A DNA stretch of 64,000 bases from Mercenaria mercenaria (taxonomy: Eukaryota > Mollusca > Bivalvia > Venerida > Veneridae). This document shows, in pieces, positions 54,501 through 63,980 of the stretch (within the stretch, counting starts at the first letter, position 1; each line of letters starts with the position of its first letter). Both the position numbers and the translations under genes were made by a program. The notes beneath the pieces were generated by a model, which had not been told where the DNA came from, ran no database searches, and was given only the letters and a program-made list of their open reading frames with translations. Where the stretch lies: the NCBI RefSeq assembly GCF_021730395.1, contig NC_069363.1, positions 58,771,001 through 58,835,000 of the forward strand. Reading direction: 5' to 3'.

Positions 54501-57500
54501 TGCCGATTTGTGACCACGCCCCTTGTTTATTTCACCTCAAGATTGTTTACTCCCAAAATATTAAGCACTGGTCACTTTCAAAGCACTCAAAACTCTTTCC
54601 TTAGATCAAGTAACAGTGACAGTAATACAAACAAAAGCTGTGTGACGACAGCACGCTCGATTTTTCTCAGTGCTTGACTCTGTACTAGAGCTTTGCCAGT
54701 AAAAACTTTATAAAACTTTCTAAGTTAAAAAGATGCATAACTCTGTCAAAATTCAAACCAGAGTTATGGGGATTATTTCTCCTGGTGTAGACTTTGATAG
54801 TAAATAACTATTTTAAGTTTCAAGTCAAAAGCTTTGAAAGTAACAGAGATATTTGACTTTATCAAAAACTTTAACAAAAAAATTCCAAGTTAAAAAGGGG
54901 CAAAACTCTGTCAAAATTCAAATCAGAGTTTTGGGGACTGTTTCTTCTGGTGTTAACTTTGATAGTAAATAATTATTTTAAGTTTCAAGTCAATAGCTTT
55001 GATAGTAACAGAGATATTTGACTTTATCAAAAACTTAAACCAACGGCGATGGCAATGCCAACACCCATCCTGGGGCGAGTGCAATAGCTCTACTTTTCTT
55101 TGAAAAGTCGGGCTAATTATGGAATTTATATGAAAATATTACTTTAACTAACAAACAACTCTTACCTGATCAATTAGGGTATTATACACCATGGGATGGT
55201 CACATTTTACCATATCTAGTACAGATCGGAACTTTGAATTGTCAGCTCGCTGAAAACAGATTTTTCGTATTTTTTCCCCCAAAAAAAGAGAAGAAAGTGT
55301 TTAGTTGCCTCAGGCTTATTAGGTGTCATGAATATACAAATAGGTTTTAAAAAGCTAACGATCAATTTTCTAAAACCTTTCAATCTATCTAACTGACATA
55401 AAGTTTACAGTCTACATATTACAGACTTCTACAAAGTACATTCTGGGGTTTTAACAGGTAGTAACTCTACAGAAATGGTCTGCACAGATCACAGTCCACA
55501 TATTAAGAGATCTCTAGGTCACAATCAACCCATGAAGCGATCACAAATCAGTTTACATGTGAAGGGAACACAAGTTGCAGTCCATGCATGCAGGGATCAC
55601 AGATGACAGTCCACATGTGAAGGAATCAAAAGTCACAGTCCAAGTGTGAAGGGAACACAAATCACAGTCCACCCATGAAGGGGTCACAAGTCACAGTCCA
55701 CATGTAAAGAGAACGCAAGTCACAGTCCACATGTAAAGAGAACGCAAGTCACAGTCCACATGTAAATAGAACGCAAGTCACAGTCCACATGTTAAAGGTC
55801 CATTACTAAGGGAAAGTGAGTTGGCAATTTTTTTCATAGCCAGTGCATAGACTTCTGCAAGACACTAAATAATGAAGATTGGCAGGTCAAAATTTACAGA
55901 AGGTCTTTGGAACTTAAAGAAATGTATGTGTATTATGTTGAAATTTCAATGAATTGACAGAATGACCCCCCAGGTCTTTTTAACTTTCTTCATACTTCAT
56001 AGAAAAATAATTGTACATATACTGCGATTTAATTCGAATTTCACATACCAACTTTCATCTTCCAATAAAATGAAATAGTTTCTGTGCTTTTTAAAAGAAA
56101 TTAAAATGTTCACTTTCCTTAGTATTGGACCTTTAAGAGATCAAAAGTCACATTTCACATGTGAAGGGAGCACAAGTAGCAATCAATTCAAGAAGGGATC
56201 ACTTGTCAGTCACATGTGAAGGAATCACAAGTCACAGTCCACATGTGAAGAGAACGCAAGTCGCAGTCCACATGTTAAGAGATCAAAAGTCACATTTCAC
56301 ATGTGAAGGGAGCACAAGTCGTAATCAATTCAAGAAGGGATCACTAGTCAGTCCACATGTGAAGGAATCACAAGTCATAGTCCTCATGCGAAGGGATCAA
56401 GTCATAGTCAAAATCTAGAGAATCACAAGTCACAGTCAACATGTGAAGAGACCACACATCATAGTCCATATATGTTAAAGGATCACACATCCTAGTCCAC
56501 ATCTGAAGGATCACAACTTACAACTCACAGTCTACACATACATCTAACTATCTCTGTTATATCTATGTTTTTCTTTTTCACATTTATAACAAGTATAATG
56601 TGAAAGGAGACAACAAGAAACAGATATGGGGTTATTGAAAACTTTCCATACTACTAACTTATAAATATCAAGCATTTCAGTGTTTAAACTAAACCCCTCT
56701 GACCAGATATATTGTTGTTTAGCAAACTGAATACAAATCCTTGTTGAACACAACAAATGATAAAACTTACCTTTTCTGAAACATCATAGACTCTGTCCTG
56801 AAAATAAATTTACAAATATAAACATTTAATGGCTAGAAAGTCAACATTCGTTTATAAACATTGAAAAATTCTCCTTAAACCTTATCATGCTGGACACAAT
56901 GGTTTCTACCTTTGCGACCGGTGTAGATCATGATCAGCCTGCACATCTGTGCAGTCTGATCATGATCTACACTGTTACCCATTCAGTCAGTATCTTTTTG
57001 ATAAGCATCCCTTTTAACAGTTAATGGAACTATCCAAATTGAAAGATGGACAAGTTCTTTATGGAAATTTAGTAGGGTAAGGATTAACATCTGAAACATC
57101 AATAAATATACAATGAAAACAATGCAGAAAAAAAAACTCCATCTTTTCAATGTGTCATTTCATTAAGAAGAGTATCTTTGTTACAAATGTGATGGGCATT
57201 AATACTGCTAACAACATTCCAGATGTGTACAGAAAGTTGCATATGAACACACGATCTATCAGTAATTATAACAAATGATAGACAACTTTTTATTTCTTTC
57301 GCACACAAAATGGCAACTTAATTGAATTTCTACTATAATACATGTGATTATCCTTAATTGAGACCGCGCCATGAGAAAATCAACATAGGCTTTGGACCAG
57401 CTGATCAGACAGCCTGGCATCTGCGCATCTGGTCGGATCCTACTGTCGCAAAAGTTTCTCTATTACAGTGCTTAACGAACAGCATGACCTGACAACTGCG

Positions 57501-60500
57501 CGATGCCAGGCTGGTGGTCCTGCTGGTCGCAAACCCAGTAGTTTGGTTTTCTATGGTGCGGCTCAATTAGTTTGAAAAATACACAATCAGGAAACTTAAC
57601 TATTTAGTTGTCTTTCGGTGAGTATCAGGTAGCCTTTTCTGTGAGTTTCATGTTTCTGTGGGATAGTTGTCGCACTGACACAATTATAGGTCACAGGCAC
57701 TTTCCAGCTATGATGGTGGAGGAAGATCCCAGGTGCACCCTCCGTGCATCATTTCATCACAGGTGGGCACCTGGGTAGAACCAACGACCTTTCGTAAGCC
57801 AGCTGGATGGCTTCCTCACATGAAGAATTCAATGCCCCAAGTGAGGCTCAATTCATTTATTTATTTATTTGGGTTTTATGGCGCACTAACACAGTATAGG
57901 TTATATGGCCCCGAACAGGACTACAAATTTTGGTTCCACATCCCATTTACATCGAAATAAAAACATGAGGTATGAAAGTGTGAGGCTCAAACCCACACCC
58001 ACATAGATGAGGGGCAAGTGATTTGAAGTCAGCGACCTTAACCACTCCGCCACGGACGTCCCTCTGTGAGTTTTAGGTTATCTTAAAAATCAGATTATAT
58101 TTTTATTATTATACCAGATTTATATAGTGCCTTTTTCATGGTAAACACGTTCAAAAAGAGCTTTACATAGTGCAACGGCAGCCATTCAGGCACAATATTC
58201 ATCCTCTACTAGTACAAACACAGAGCGGTCTGACCAGAGGGACAGAGTGAGATAAAGCTCCTAGAACAGAGAGAAAAAAATCCTTTCAGATAAAGGCCTA
58301 TCCGGCTAACTTAGCCTAGCTCTAAAAAATGCGAATAGGCAGTCTAGTTTCTTAACGTGCCCGAAGCAAATTATCTAGCATAAAAAACAATCTAAAATAT
58401 TTACCTTGAATCTGCTGACTATTATGGTAGGTTTGTAGTTTGGGCTAACATTGGAGATAATCTGTTCTAGAACTTTCTCATCATGGTAGTCATGACAACA
58501 GAAGGAGTTCATCAGACCTTTAAGACAGCATTCAACGGCCAAAGCCCATTTCTGATCAGCTAATGTAAAACAGGCCCCTGCGGAAATGGAGATATATTAT
58601 ATAATGGAATTATATAATGGAAAACTGTATGTGTAAAGCAATTTATTAAAAGCTGTGTATTCACTAAACATCACTATTTGTCCCTGGCTAACTAAGTTAG
58701 CTACACACATGTTAATTATAGATAAAACCAACTGATCACACTTTTTTAATGAATTTCTAAACACTTGAAATAAGCAATTTTTACAGTGTTAGAAATAAGA
58801 ACATAATTATCTACTTGCCCATGAAAGCAAAAAGTCAACGAAAATCTGTTACTAAATGGACACTTACGTAATGTCTGATGTCAAATACAGCAAGTGTTAA
58901 ATCAGGGATTTTTAAGGCCAATTTTGAGGCCGAATATTGGCCCCATCCCAATTGCAGAAATTTCTGAGGTTTAAATTTCCCAAAAATCTGCCAAAAAATA
59001 CCAATTCAGGTTTCGTTTTAATTTCTTGTTCCTTAAATTTAATCGAGTTAGCGCTGTTCCTGTATTAATCGAATAACCACTCCGGTACCAATTTGATTAA
59101 ATCTTGCAAACTGTTCTATGTTCCATATACATGATCGCGATCACATTTAATCAAGCTCGCCAAATTTTACTGGAAATGAAAATATGTCGGGCAATAAATA
59201 GTAAATATTATACAAATAAAGTCTCAAAAATGTACGCTGCTGGCAACAAAAAGCTGTCTAGCTTCGGCTTTGTCAATAAAACAAATGCTGAGAAACAGGC
59301 CACCGCGATGAAGTCCCAGGATTCGGTACGATAAGCGAATGCTGATGACGAATTAACCACATCCTCAGATCAAGCCCGTGATAAAACACTGTACAAAAGT
59401 GAAACTGGTACTGACCCACCAAAATCTGAAGGTTTTACTGACCCTTCACTGTCCTGATTATTTTGTCACTTTCTTTGTGTACTTTAGCAGACACTTTCAA
59501 AAGACAAAAAAAAGCAACACAGAAACACTGACTTGTATTTGTAGGGTGACATACAATGCTAAAATAAATTTCGTATAATGGTACAAGTTATTTTTGAAAT
59601 TTCCCAATTTTCAGGTTTTACGCGCCACTTTTCCCAACTGAATGGGCCCATGGTCCAGGTTTGAAATGGTAAAAAAATCCCTGGTTAAATGCAAAAACTG
59701 AAAATAAATTGTATCTGTAGAACACTCATCCCGAATTGAAGTCAACACAGGTATATCCATCAAAGTTAAGTCTGACACATATCACACATTGCCAAGACAG
59801 ATTTGTGAAAATAAGTTTTCTCTTTAGTATAAACTTTGCTTGATTTGGCCTCAATTGCAAATATCTAGCTCAAGAAGATCTGACCGAGGAAGGAATGTAG
59901 ACTGTTTCTCAGTACCACCATGGTCAATCCTAAACTGTTACAAGAGCTGTCACAGGAGACAGCGTGCTCGACTATTTCGATGCTGGATAGTGAAACTGGG
60001 CACATCTGAGGAAACTAGAGCTGTCACCGGAGTGTTTAATGACTCCAATTGTGGATGAAGATATTGCACAATAGCCTGAGTCTATGTCAAAAATATCAAC
60101 TTAAAGTAATAAGAGAGGTAAAGATAAAATGTATCAAAACACTATATAAGTATATCCTAAGCACAAAGGGGCATAATTCATTAAATATTGGTGCCAGAGT
60201 TATGCAGCTTGTGTCATATAGTGTAGGTGATGATGTTGAACAACTATTTTAAGTTTGAATCAAATCCATTCAGTAATAACAGAGACAGAGTGAAAATGCA
60301 TCAAAACTTTAACCTAAAATTCTAAGTAAAAAGGGGGAATAATTAATGAAAAACTGGTGCCAGAGTTATGCACCTTGCGTCATATGGTGTGGGTGATGAT
60401 GTTGAACAACTATTTTAAGTTTGAATCAAATCCATTCAGTATTAACAGAGACAGAGTGAAAGTGCATCAAAACTTTAACATAAAATTCTAAGTAAAAAGG

Positions 60501-63500
60501 GGAAATAATTCATGAAAAATTGGTCCCAGAGTTATGCACCTTGTGTCATATGATAAGGGTAATGATTTTGAACAATTGTTTCAGTTTGAATCAGATCCAT
60601 TCAGTAATAACAGAGATAGAGTGAAAGTGCATAAAACTTTAACCTGAAATTCTAAGCAAAAAGGGGAATAATTCATGAAAAAATGTGCCAGAGTTATGCA
60701 TCTTGTGTCATATGATGTGGGTGATGATGCTAAACAACTATTTTAAGTTTGAATCAAATCCATTTAGTAATAACAGAGGCAGAGTGAAAGTGCACCAAAA
60801 CTTTAACCTGAAATTCTAAGTAAAAAGGGGGAATAATTCATGAAAGAATGGTGCCAGAGTTATGCACCTTGTGTCATATGATGTGGGTGATGATGTTGAA
60901 CAACTATTTTAAGTTTGAATCAAATCCATTCAGTAATAACAGAGACAGAGTGAAAGTGCATCAAAACTTTAACCTGAAAATCTAAGTGAAAAGGGGGGAT
61001 AATTCATGAAATATTGGTGCCAGAGTTATGGCCCTTATGTCAGATGATGTGGATGATGATGAGGAATAAGTATTTCAAGTTTGAATCAAATCCATCAAGT
61101 AATTACAGAGATAAGTTGAAAAAAGAGAAAGTGCACCAAAACTTTAACCAAGGTGGGGACGCGGAAAGACGCCGACGCCGACGCTGGGGCGAGTAGGATA
61201 GCTCTCCTTATACTTCGTATAGTCGAGCTAAAAAGTAAAATATCAGGACACAATGGAGTTTATCTAATTCTACTACAATACTATTACAATTCATACCTAA
61301 TGGACCGATTGGTTTCTTATGGAATCTTCCAAGTCGAGCATATTCCTCTACAGTCTGTATCAGCTGAGGCATGAATGATCCAAACCGTTTAAGTCTGTTA
61401 CCCTGGGATGCTCTCAGGGACTGGAGATTCTTCTGATGCTTATCTATCTGCGTCTGACTAACTTGCTGGTCTTGACTGGAATTTACATTCATTTTACTAG
61501 TTGTTTTTTTTTGTTTGTTTGTAAACTAAATACACTTATGGACAAAATACCATCACTAACTAAAATACAAACTGCTAACTTAACGAGGAAGACGTATCAA
61601 CATAAATTTAGCCCAAAAAATACATCTTCTGCTTTATAATCAATATTTCATCGAAACACCAACTGGTAAAAGCAGTTATCAACTAGCGCTGCTTTTGAGA
61701 AAAGTGCATGTCTCCCACAACTGCCTTAAATCATCTGAACAGTTATGTATCTGAGTCAACCATGCACCAATAAATGTATCACTGGCATCTGTGTACAGAG
61801 TGATTTTCGGTAATTCAAGGGCCATAATTCTGAAGTGCCTGGACCAATTTAGCTAGTTATCGAACACATTTTGTTCAAATTTGGTGAAGATCAGAGGAGA
61901 ACTGCTCAACTTAGAGCACGGACAAGAGTAAACTGGCCAATTTTCAGAAATTTCAAGGGCCATGATTCAGAAGTGCCTTGGGTGATTTGGCGTGTTATTG
62001 AATTTGGTCAAGGATTTATTGGTAAACACATTTTGTTACAGTTTGGTGAAGATCGGATGAGAACTGTTCAACTTAGAGCGCAGACAAGATTTATGACAGA
62101 CACACGGACACACACACAGACAGCAGTAAATCAATATATCTCCCACACCACTATGTGGTGGGAGACAAAACGACTAAAGTGAGGAATTCTTAAGAAGCTA
62201 AGATTTTTAAATGCAGTAATTATTCAGTACATGAATGTCAACTTCATCTGTGAATAAAGACACTCGCTCATTCACCAATTCATTCAAATTTAAATATTTT
62301 CATTTAAACATTTTCCTTGTAACAGTATTATACCAAGTTATTGATGCATTATACATACCCCAGTTTGAATCTATCATTTTTGTATTTCTGGATTGCATTT
62401 CTGAACTGATCTAGCTGGTGATCTGTAGTTGTTTCCTGGGCTTGTATGCTAGCAAGTTTCCCTTCCAGTACTTCTATCTTCTTCATCCTTCCTTTACGTT
62501 CTTTCTCATAATCGTGGCGAGAACTGCAGACAAAATATCATTTATAACTACTGTTAGCAAAAGTGGTCAATCCCTTTGAGTAAACAAGAGGTCCAGGTTG
62601 GCCCCCAAGTTGCTCAAGGTCTATGGGATAAACAAATAATGGAACAAGATTTTGTGTCCATAGGACATTGGTCGTCCATCTTACTGTCACTTTACAATCA
62701 TATGTTACCTGTTAACAACGCAAGACAAAGTAAACTTCAGTATTATCTGCATTATTCAGAAATACATAACTGGGAAAATAATGTCCCAAGGATAATACTA
62801 GTGTCCCGAGGATAATACCAGTGAAAAAAAGAGCAAAATGCTGAAATTAAAAAAACAACTTTGGAGTGGGTGGGGGGCGAGGGGTCATGTAAGGATACTA
62901 CAAAACTTCATTAAGAAACACAAGATACTGGGAGTAAACCTATTTGGGGACAAAATGCAAACAAAACCGCAGGTAAACAACTATAAGATTACAGGACTCT
63001 GGGCCAAACGCTTTTTGAGATACCCGCAACACAAACTTCAAACTTTTCTGCGCTTCATGACTTTTTTTTCATTATTTCAAGGATTTTGCCGAGTAGTATC
63101 CCAAACAAAACACTATGTGCACTACTTCAAATCCTAACATTTATATATTAAGATTATATTAGAATATGTAAAATACTTTTCGAGACATATATGACACAAA
63201 CAACAACTTGTCTTTAGGTGACTATATAGCCATACAACAGAAAACTGACCTTTTACCCCCGACTACCATTTCTTGAGGATTCTGCAGTGCATAGACTTTT
63301 ATGATTGTCAGGCCTTGCATTTTTCTTATTTTCAATGAAATAAGCATGTGAGTCCTCATTAGGTATAACCCCATTAGACAATTCAGTTAATCATCTTGGA
63401 CAACCACTACCAAATTACTGTAAAATCAGTAATATTTGTGACAGACTAATTCTGTGGAATTCGTGTTTGAGTCAATTTGTGAAATTAATTATCAACAAAC

Positions 63501-63980
63501 AAGTAAAACTTCCATTCATTCTATGTTCAAAAGTTGAAATCTACAAATACATATCCCACTGAAATAGCTCTTTTTTCTTCAAACCACAAAATTTTGTTAA
63601 AAAAAAAAAAAATCAAATGATTTTACTATATGAGCCGTGCCATGAGAAAACCAACATAGTGGGTTTGCGACCAGCATGGATCCAGACCAGCCTGCGCATC
63701 CGCGCAGTCTGGTCAGGATCCATGCTGTTCGCTAACAGTTTCTCCAATTCCAATAGGCTTTAAAAGCGAACAGCATGGATCCTGACCAGACTGCGCAGGC
63801 TGGTCTGGATCCATGCTGGTCGCAAAGCCACTATGTTGGTTTTCCAATGGCACGGCTCATATAGTTTTTTATTTGAAAGTACAAAAATTACCTTGTTTGT
63901 ATTTCTGCAATACGTTCAACAATAGACTGCTTCTCCTTTTTGAGATTCTTGAGTGCTGATTCAAGTCTTTTCACTTCCAT
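33540..63980 (-). CDS. SMC6: structural maintenance of chromosomes protein 6, 3' part (17 constitutive exons)
   Basis: SMC6 pairs with SMC5 in the nuclear SMC5/6 complex, a DNA-loop-extruding ATPase for repair, replication-fork stability and silencing of extrachromosomal DNA. Exons (5' to 3'): 63980-63892, 62523-62359, 61475-61297, 58577-58405, 56797-56771, 55249-55166, 53999-53901, 52771-52502, 51665-51609, 51328-51158, 49641-49504, 45891-45773, 45247-45148, 40001-39843, 35843-35688, 34242-34145, 33642-33540. All phases agree and give 728 residues of an expected ~1,090. The Walker A half is beyond the window. Order: coiled coil; hinge from [12 protein letters not shown] through [14 protein letters not shown]; return coiled coil; signature [18 protein letters not shown]; Walker [28 protein letters not shown]-terminal [12 protein letters not shown]. 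Each block matches vertebrate SMC6, not SMC5. The 61475 acceptor has a weak pyrimidine tract and is the least certain boundary. Introns are filled with MITEs, SINEs and minisatellites. Confidence 0.97.
34277..34416 (-). mobile_element. M2 MITE, internally deleted (140 bp)
   Basis: Flanked by TTAA at 34273-34276 and 34417-34420. Both termini are kept and the hairpin core is deleted. Confidence 0.8.
34809..34893. repeat. imperfect inverted repeat, arms about 35 nt
   Basis: ATATCGTCATGTCAGTGCAG...CTCAATAAGTGC pairs with GCACTTATTGA...GCGCTGACATGACGATAT around an AT-rich loop, with a few mismatches. It lies in SMC6 intron sequence. It may be a small fold-back element. Confidence 0.75.
35025..35200 (-). 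mobile_element. SINE-C, tRNA-headed
   Basis: Minus-strand A-box TAGCTCAATAAGG and B-box GAGTTCGATCCCC, with the shared SINE-C body. Confidence 0.65.
35414..35648. mobile_element. M1 palindromic MITE, full length
   Basis: 235 bp with AATT directly repeated on both sides. It lies 39 nt from the donor of the Walker B exon, within the intron. Confidence 0.9.
36329..36827 (+). mobile_element. hairpin-ended element H3 with internal repeats
   Basis: Starts ACAAGAGCTGTC...ACAGCACGCTTGACT. Two internal units of AAAAGGGGCATAACTCTGTC. Ends in hairpin TAGCTCTACTTTTTCttcGA + AAAGTTGTGCTA. Sister copy at 54630-55115. Confidence 0.6.
37021..37225 (+). mobile_element. M2 MITE
   Basis: Flanked by CTAA on both sides rather than TTAA. 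The hairpin core GTGCAGATCAAGATCA ... TGATCATGGTCTTCAC is retained. Confidence 0.8.
37938..38126. mobile_element. small mariner-like MITE (189 bp)
   Basis: Inverted ends CCGTATACCCCA / TGGGGTATACGG, each preceded or followed by TA, the target typical of Tc1/mariner. No coding capacity. Confidence 0.65.
38203..38470 (-). mobile_element. SINE-A, near full length
   Basis: Minus-strand head TGGCCGAGTGGTTAAGGTCG with B-box GGTTCGAGCC, full body and 3' end at the TTGTTGTTGGGTTTAAC side. Confidence 0.85.
38993..39770 (+). mobile_element. hairpin-ended element H4
   Basis: The 5' palindrome GGGTCATGATGACCC is followed by GCTCACCTGT (39021-39030). The exact complement ACAGGTGAGC lies at 39757-39766 inside the 3' hairpin (AGCTCAC..GTCA..TGAC..GTGAGCT), then TAAAA. 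The interior has repeated AAGGGGCCATAACTCTGGAA type units. It lies directly 3' of the canonical SMC6 exon's donor side. Confidence 0.65.
40599..40640 (+). mobile_element. 5' end of a further hairpin-ended element (H5), truncated
   Basis: AACAAGATGGCCATGATGGT followed by CGCTCACC repeats the 5' layout of H4. No matching 3' end found nearby. Confidence 0.45.
41690..42050 (+). mobile_element. partial copy of the H1/H8 type element
   Basis: GGGCATATCTGAGATAACTA followed by GAGCTATCACT..AGTG occurs twice in tandem. Then interior sequence shared with H1/H8 (GTTACGGATCATATTCCATA, GATGTGGAACAACCATTTTA). No 3' hairpin. Confidence 0.5.
42452..42613 (-). CDS. SMC6: alternative SMC6 exon, probable mutually exclusive partner of 39843-40001
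   Basis: It is a 162-nt open exon with a good acceptor (gttgtgtttcag) and donor (GTAAAT), phase 0 at both ends. It encodes 54 residues beginning [13 protein letters not shown] and containing [13 protein letters not shown] and [11 protein letters not shown]. The canonical exon is 53 residues, phase 0/0, with [20 protein letters not shown] and [15 protein letters not shown]. They align along their length: L at 2, L at 6, KR at 8-9, R.K..F, L, then GK, K and a closing L. Both sit between the KFIE exon and the VQPSK exon. Including either preserves the frame; including both would also, but would duplicate a helix and strand of the head domain. Homology is seen; the mutually exclusive use is inference. 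Confidence 0.75.
42766..43045 (-). mobile_element. SINE-A, full length with (AAAT)n tail
   Basis: Tail at 42766-42780 and tRNA-like head at 43045-42960 (TGGCCGAGTGGTTATGGTCG; GGTTCGAACC). Lies between the alternative SMC6 exon and the KFIE exon. Confidence 0.85.
43762..44092. mobile_element. M1 MITE, expanded form (331 bp)
   Basis: M1 termini flanked by AAAT on both sides. About 95 bp of the centre (from AACTGTTAGCAAACACCATG) is duplicated in tandem, giving three hairpin modules on one arm. Confidence 0.85.
44140..44405 (-). mobile_element. SINE-A, diverged
   Basis: Same order of body and head as other copies (GGTTCGAGCC B-box; TGGCTAAGGTCG), with more substitutions. Confidence 0.8.
46783..47995 (+). 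mobile_element. hairpin-ended element H6 with two 505-bp tandem units and long G runs
   Basis: AACTTCACATGTTTATAATAAATG recurs 505 bp apart (46967, 47472), each unit led by an A/T run and a G-rich run; 46901-46920 is all G. An (ACGG)n stretch lies near 47891-47950. The 3' hairpin TATCCCTCCGACtttcGTCG + GGGGATA is at 47960-47990. The 5' end is not resolved. Confidence 0.5.
49215..49415 (-). mobile_element. SINE-C, decayed
   Basis: Body and position-by-position order match 18510-18720 and 35025-35200; the tRNA boxes are eroded. Confidence 0.5.
50185..50419. mobile_element. M1 palindromic MITE, full length
   Basis: 235 bp with TTTTT on both sides. Arms almost identical. Hairpin modules at 50227-50278 and the mirrored position. 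Confidence 0.9.
50930..51105 (-). mobile_element. SINE-A, partial
   Basis: Head and body are present but diverged (CACTCGGTCAGGGATGGCCC; CATCGGTGAAGGCAAGTGAT). Ends about 50 bp from an SMC6 exon. Confidence 0.7.
52119..52324 (+). mobile_element. M2 MITE with intact TTAA duplication
   Basis: TTAA at 52115-52118 and 52325-52328; ends CCCTTAGCCTGCTGG and AGCATGGTAAGGG. Best-preserved piggyBac-like ends of the set. Confidence 0.85.
53494..53775 (-). mobile_element. SINE-A, diverged
   Basis: TTTTGTTGGGTTTAGAGTCG tail side, CAGGTGCC body, and eroded head (CTTGGCCAAGGAGG). Confidence 0.7.
54630..55115 (+). mobile_element. hairpin-ended element H7, sister of H3
   Basis: Same 5' start (ACAAAAGCTGTGTGACGACA + GCACGCTCGA), two CATAACTCTGTCAAAATTCA units, and terminal hairpin TAGCTCTACTTTTC ttt GAAAAGTCGGGCTA. 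Confidence 0.65.
55470..56530. repeat. 27-28-bp minisatellite (CACAAGTCACAGTCCACATG)
   Basis: At least 25 variable units of AAGTCACAGTCCACATGTGA + AGGGATCAC, interrupted by a MITE at 55796-56132. Drift between units and absence of fixed-length unique spacers exclude a CRISPR array. Confidence 0.85.
55796..56132. mobile_element. 337-bp MITE with TTAA duplication inside the minisatellite
   Basis: Ends AGGTCCATTACTAAGG / CCTTAGTATTGGACCT, with one mismatch, then GRAAAGTGA further in. TTAA at 55792-55795 and 56133-56136. No coding capacity. Confidence 0.85.
56879..57083 (+). mobile_element. M2 MITE with the best-paired core
   Basis: TTAA at 56875-56878 and 57084-57087. The core stem GTGTAGATCATGATCA pairs without mismatch with TGATCATGATCTACAC. 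Confidence 0.85.
57360..57564. mobile_element. M1 MITE, decayed by many small deletions
   Basis: Both ends recognisable (GAGACCGCGCCATGAGAAAA; TGGTGCGGCTC), AATT on both sides, interior shortened by scattered deletions. Confidence 0.8.
57665..58065 (-). mobile_element. SINE-A interrupted by a second SINE
   Basis: The SINE-A parts are 57665-57851 and 57980-58065. The 128-bp insert 57852-57979 starts with an (ATTT)n tail and is flanked by GTGAGGCTCAA at 57841-57851 and 57980-57990. Confidence 0.8.
58095..58380 (-). mobile_element. SINE-B, head missing
   Basis: 3' tail region (TATATAGTGCC... with ATTATT) and body match 8060-8463; stops before the tRNA head. Confidence 0.75.
58903..59683. mobile_element. 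non-autonomous hAT-like transposon (781 bp)
   Basis: Ends CAGGGATTTTT / AAAAATCCCTG, the CAGGG type of hAT elements. GTTAAAT is directly repeated at 58896-58902 and 59684-59690 (seven identical bases; hAT normally makes eight). An internal frame around 59230-59330 starts [13 protein letters not shown], reminiscent of a hAT transposase N-terminus. The rest of the transposase is absent. Confidence 0.65.
59940..61230 (+). mobile_element. hairpin-ended element H8 with six to seven tandem units
   Basis: 5' mini-hairpin GCTGTCacaggaGACAGC, then GCTCGACTAT at 59966-59975; exact complement ATAGTCGAGC at 61219-61228 in the 3' hairpin. Interior: tandem units of about 170 bp (GTGCCAGAGTTATGCACCTT + GTGTCATATGATGTGGGTGA). 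No protein. Confidence 0.7.
61665..62168 (+). mobile_element. hairpin-ended element H9
   Basis: 5' AGCAG...CTGCT mini-hairpin, TGTCTCCCAC at 61709-61718, exact complement GTGGGAGACA at 62158-62167 in the 3' hairpin CTCCCACACCACtatGTGGTGGGAG. Interior has two AAGGGCCATRATTCTGAAGT units. Confidence 0.65.
63632..63858. mobile_element. M1 palindromic MITE, near full length
   Basis: 227 bp with ATAT on both sides; one arm has lost 8 bp in the core. Ends 33 nt from the most 5' SMC6 exon in the window. Confidence 0.9.

Noticed and set aside
55470-56530. CRISPR-like direct repeats
   Set aside because: Eukaryotic context, no constant spacer length, units drift continuously; a minisatellite.
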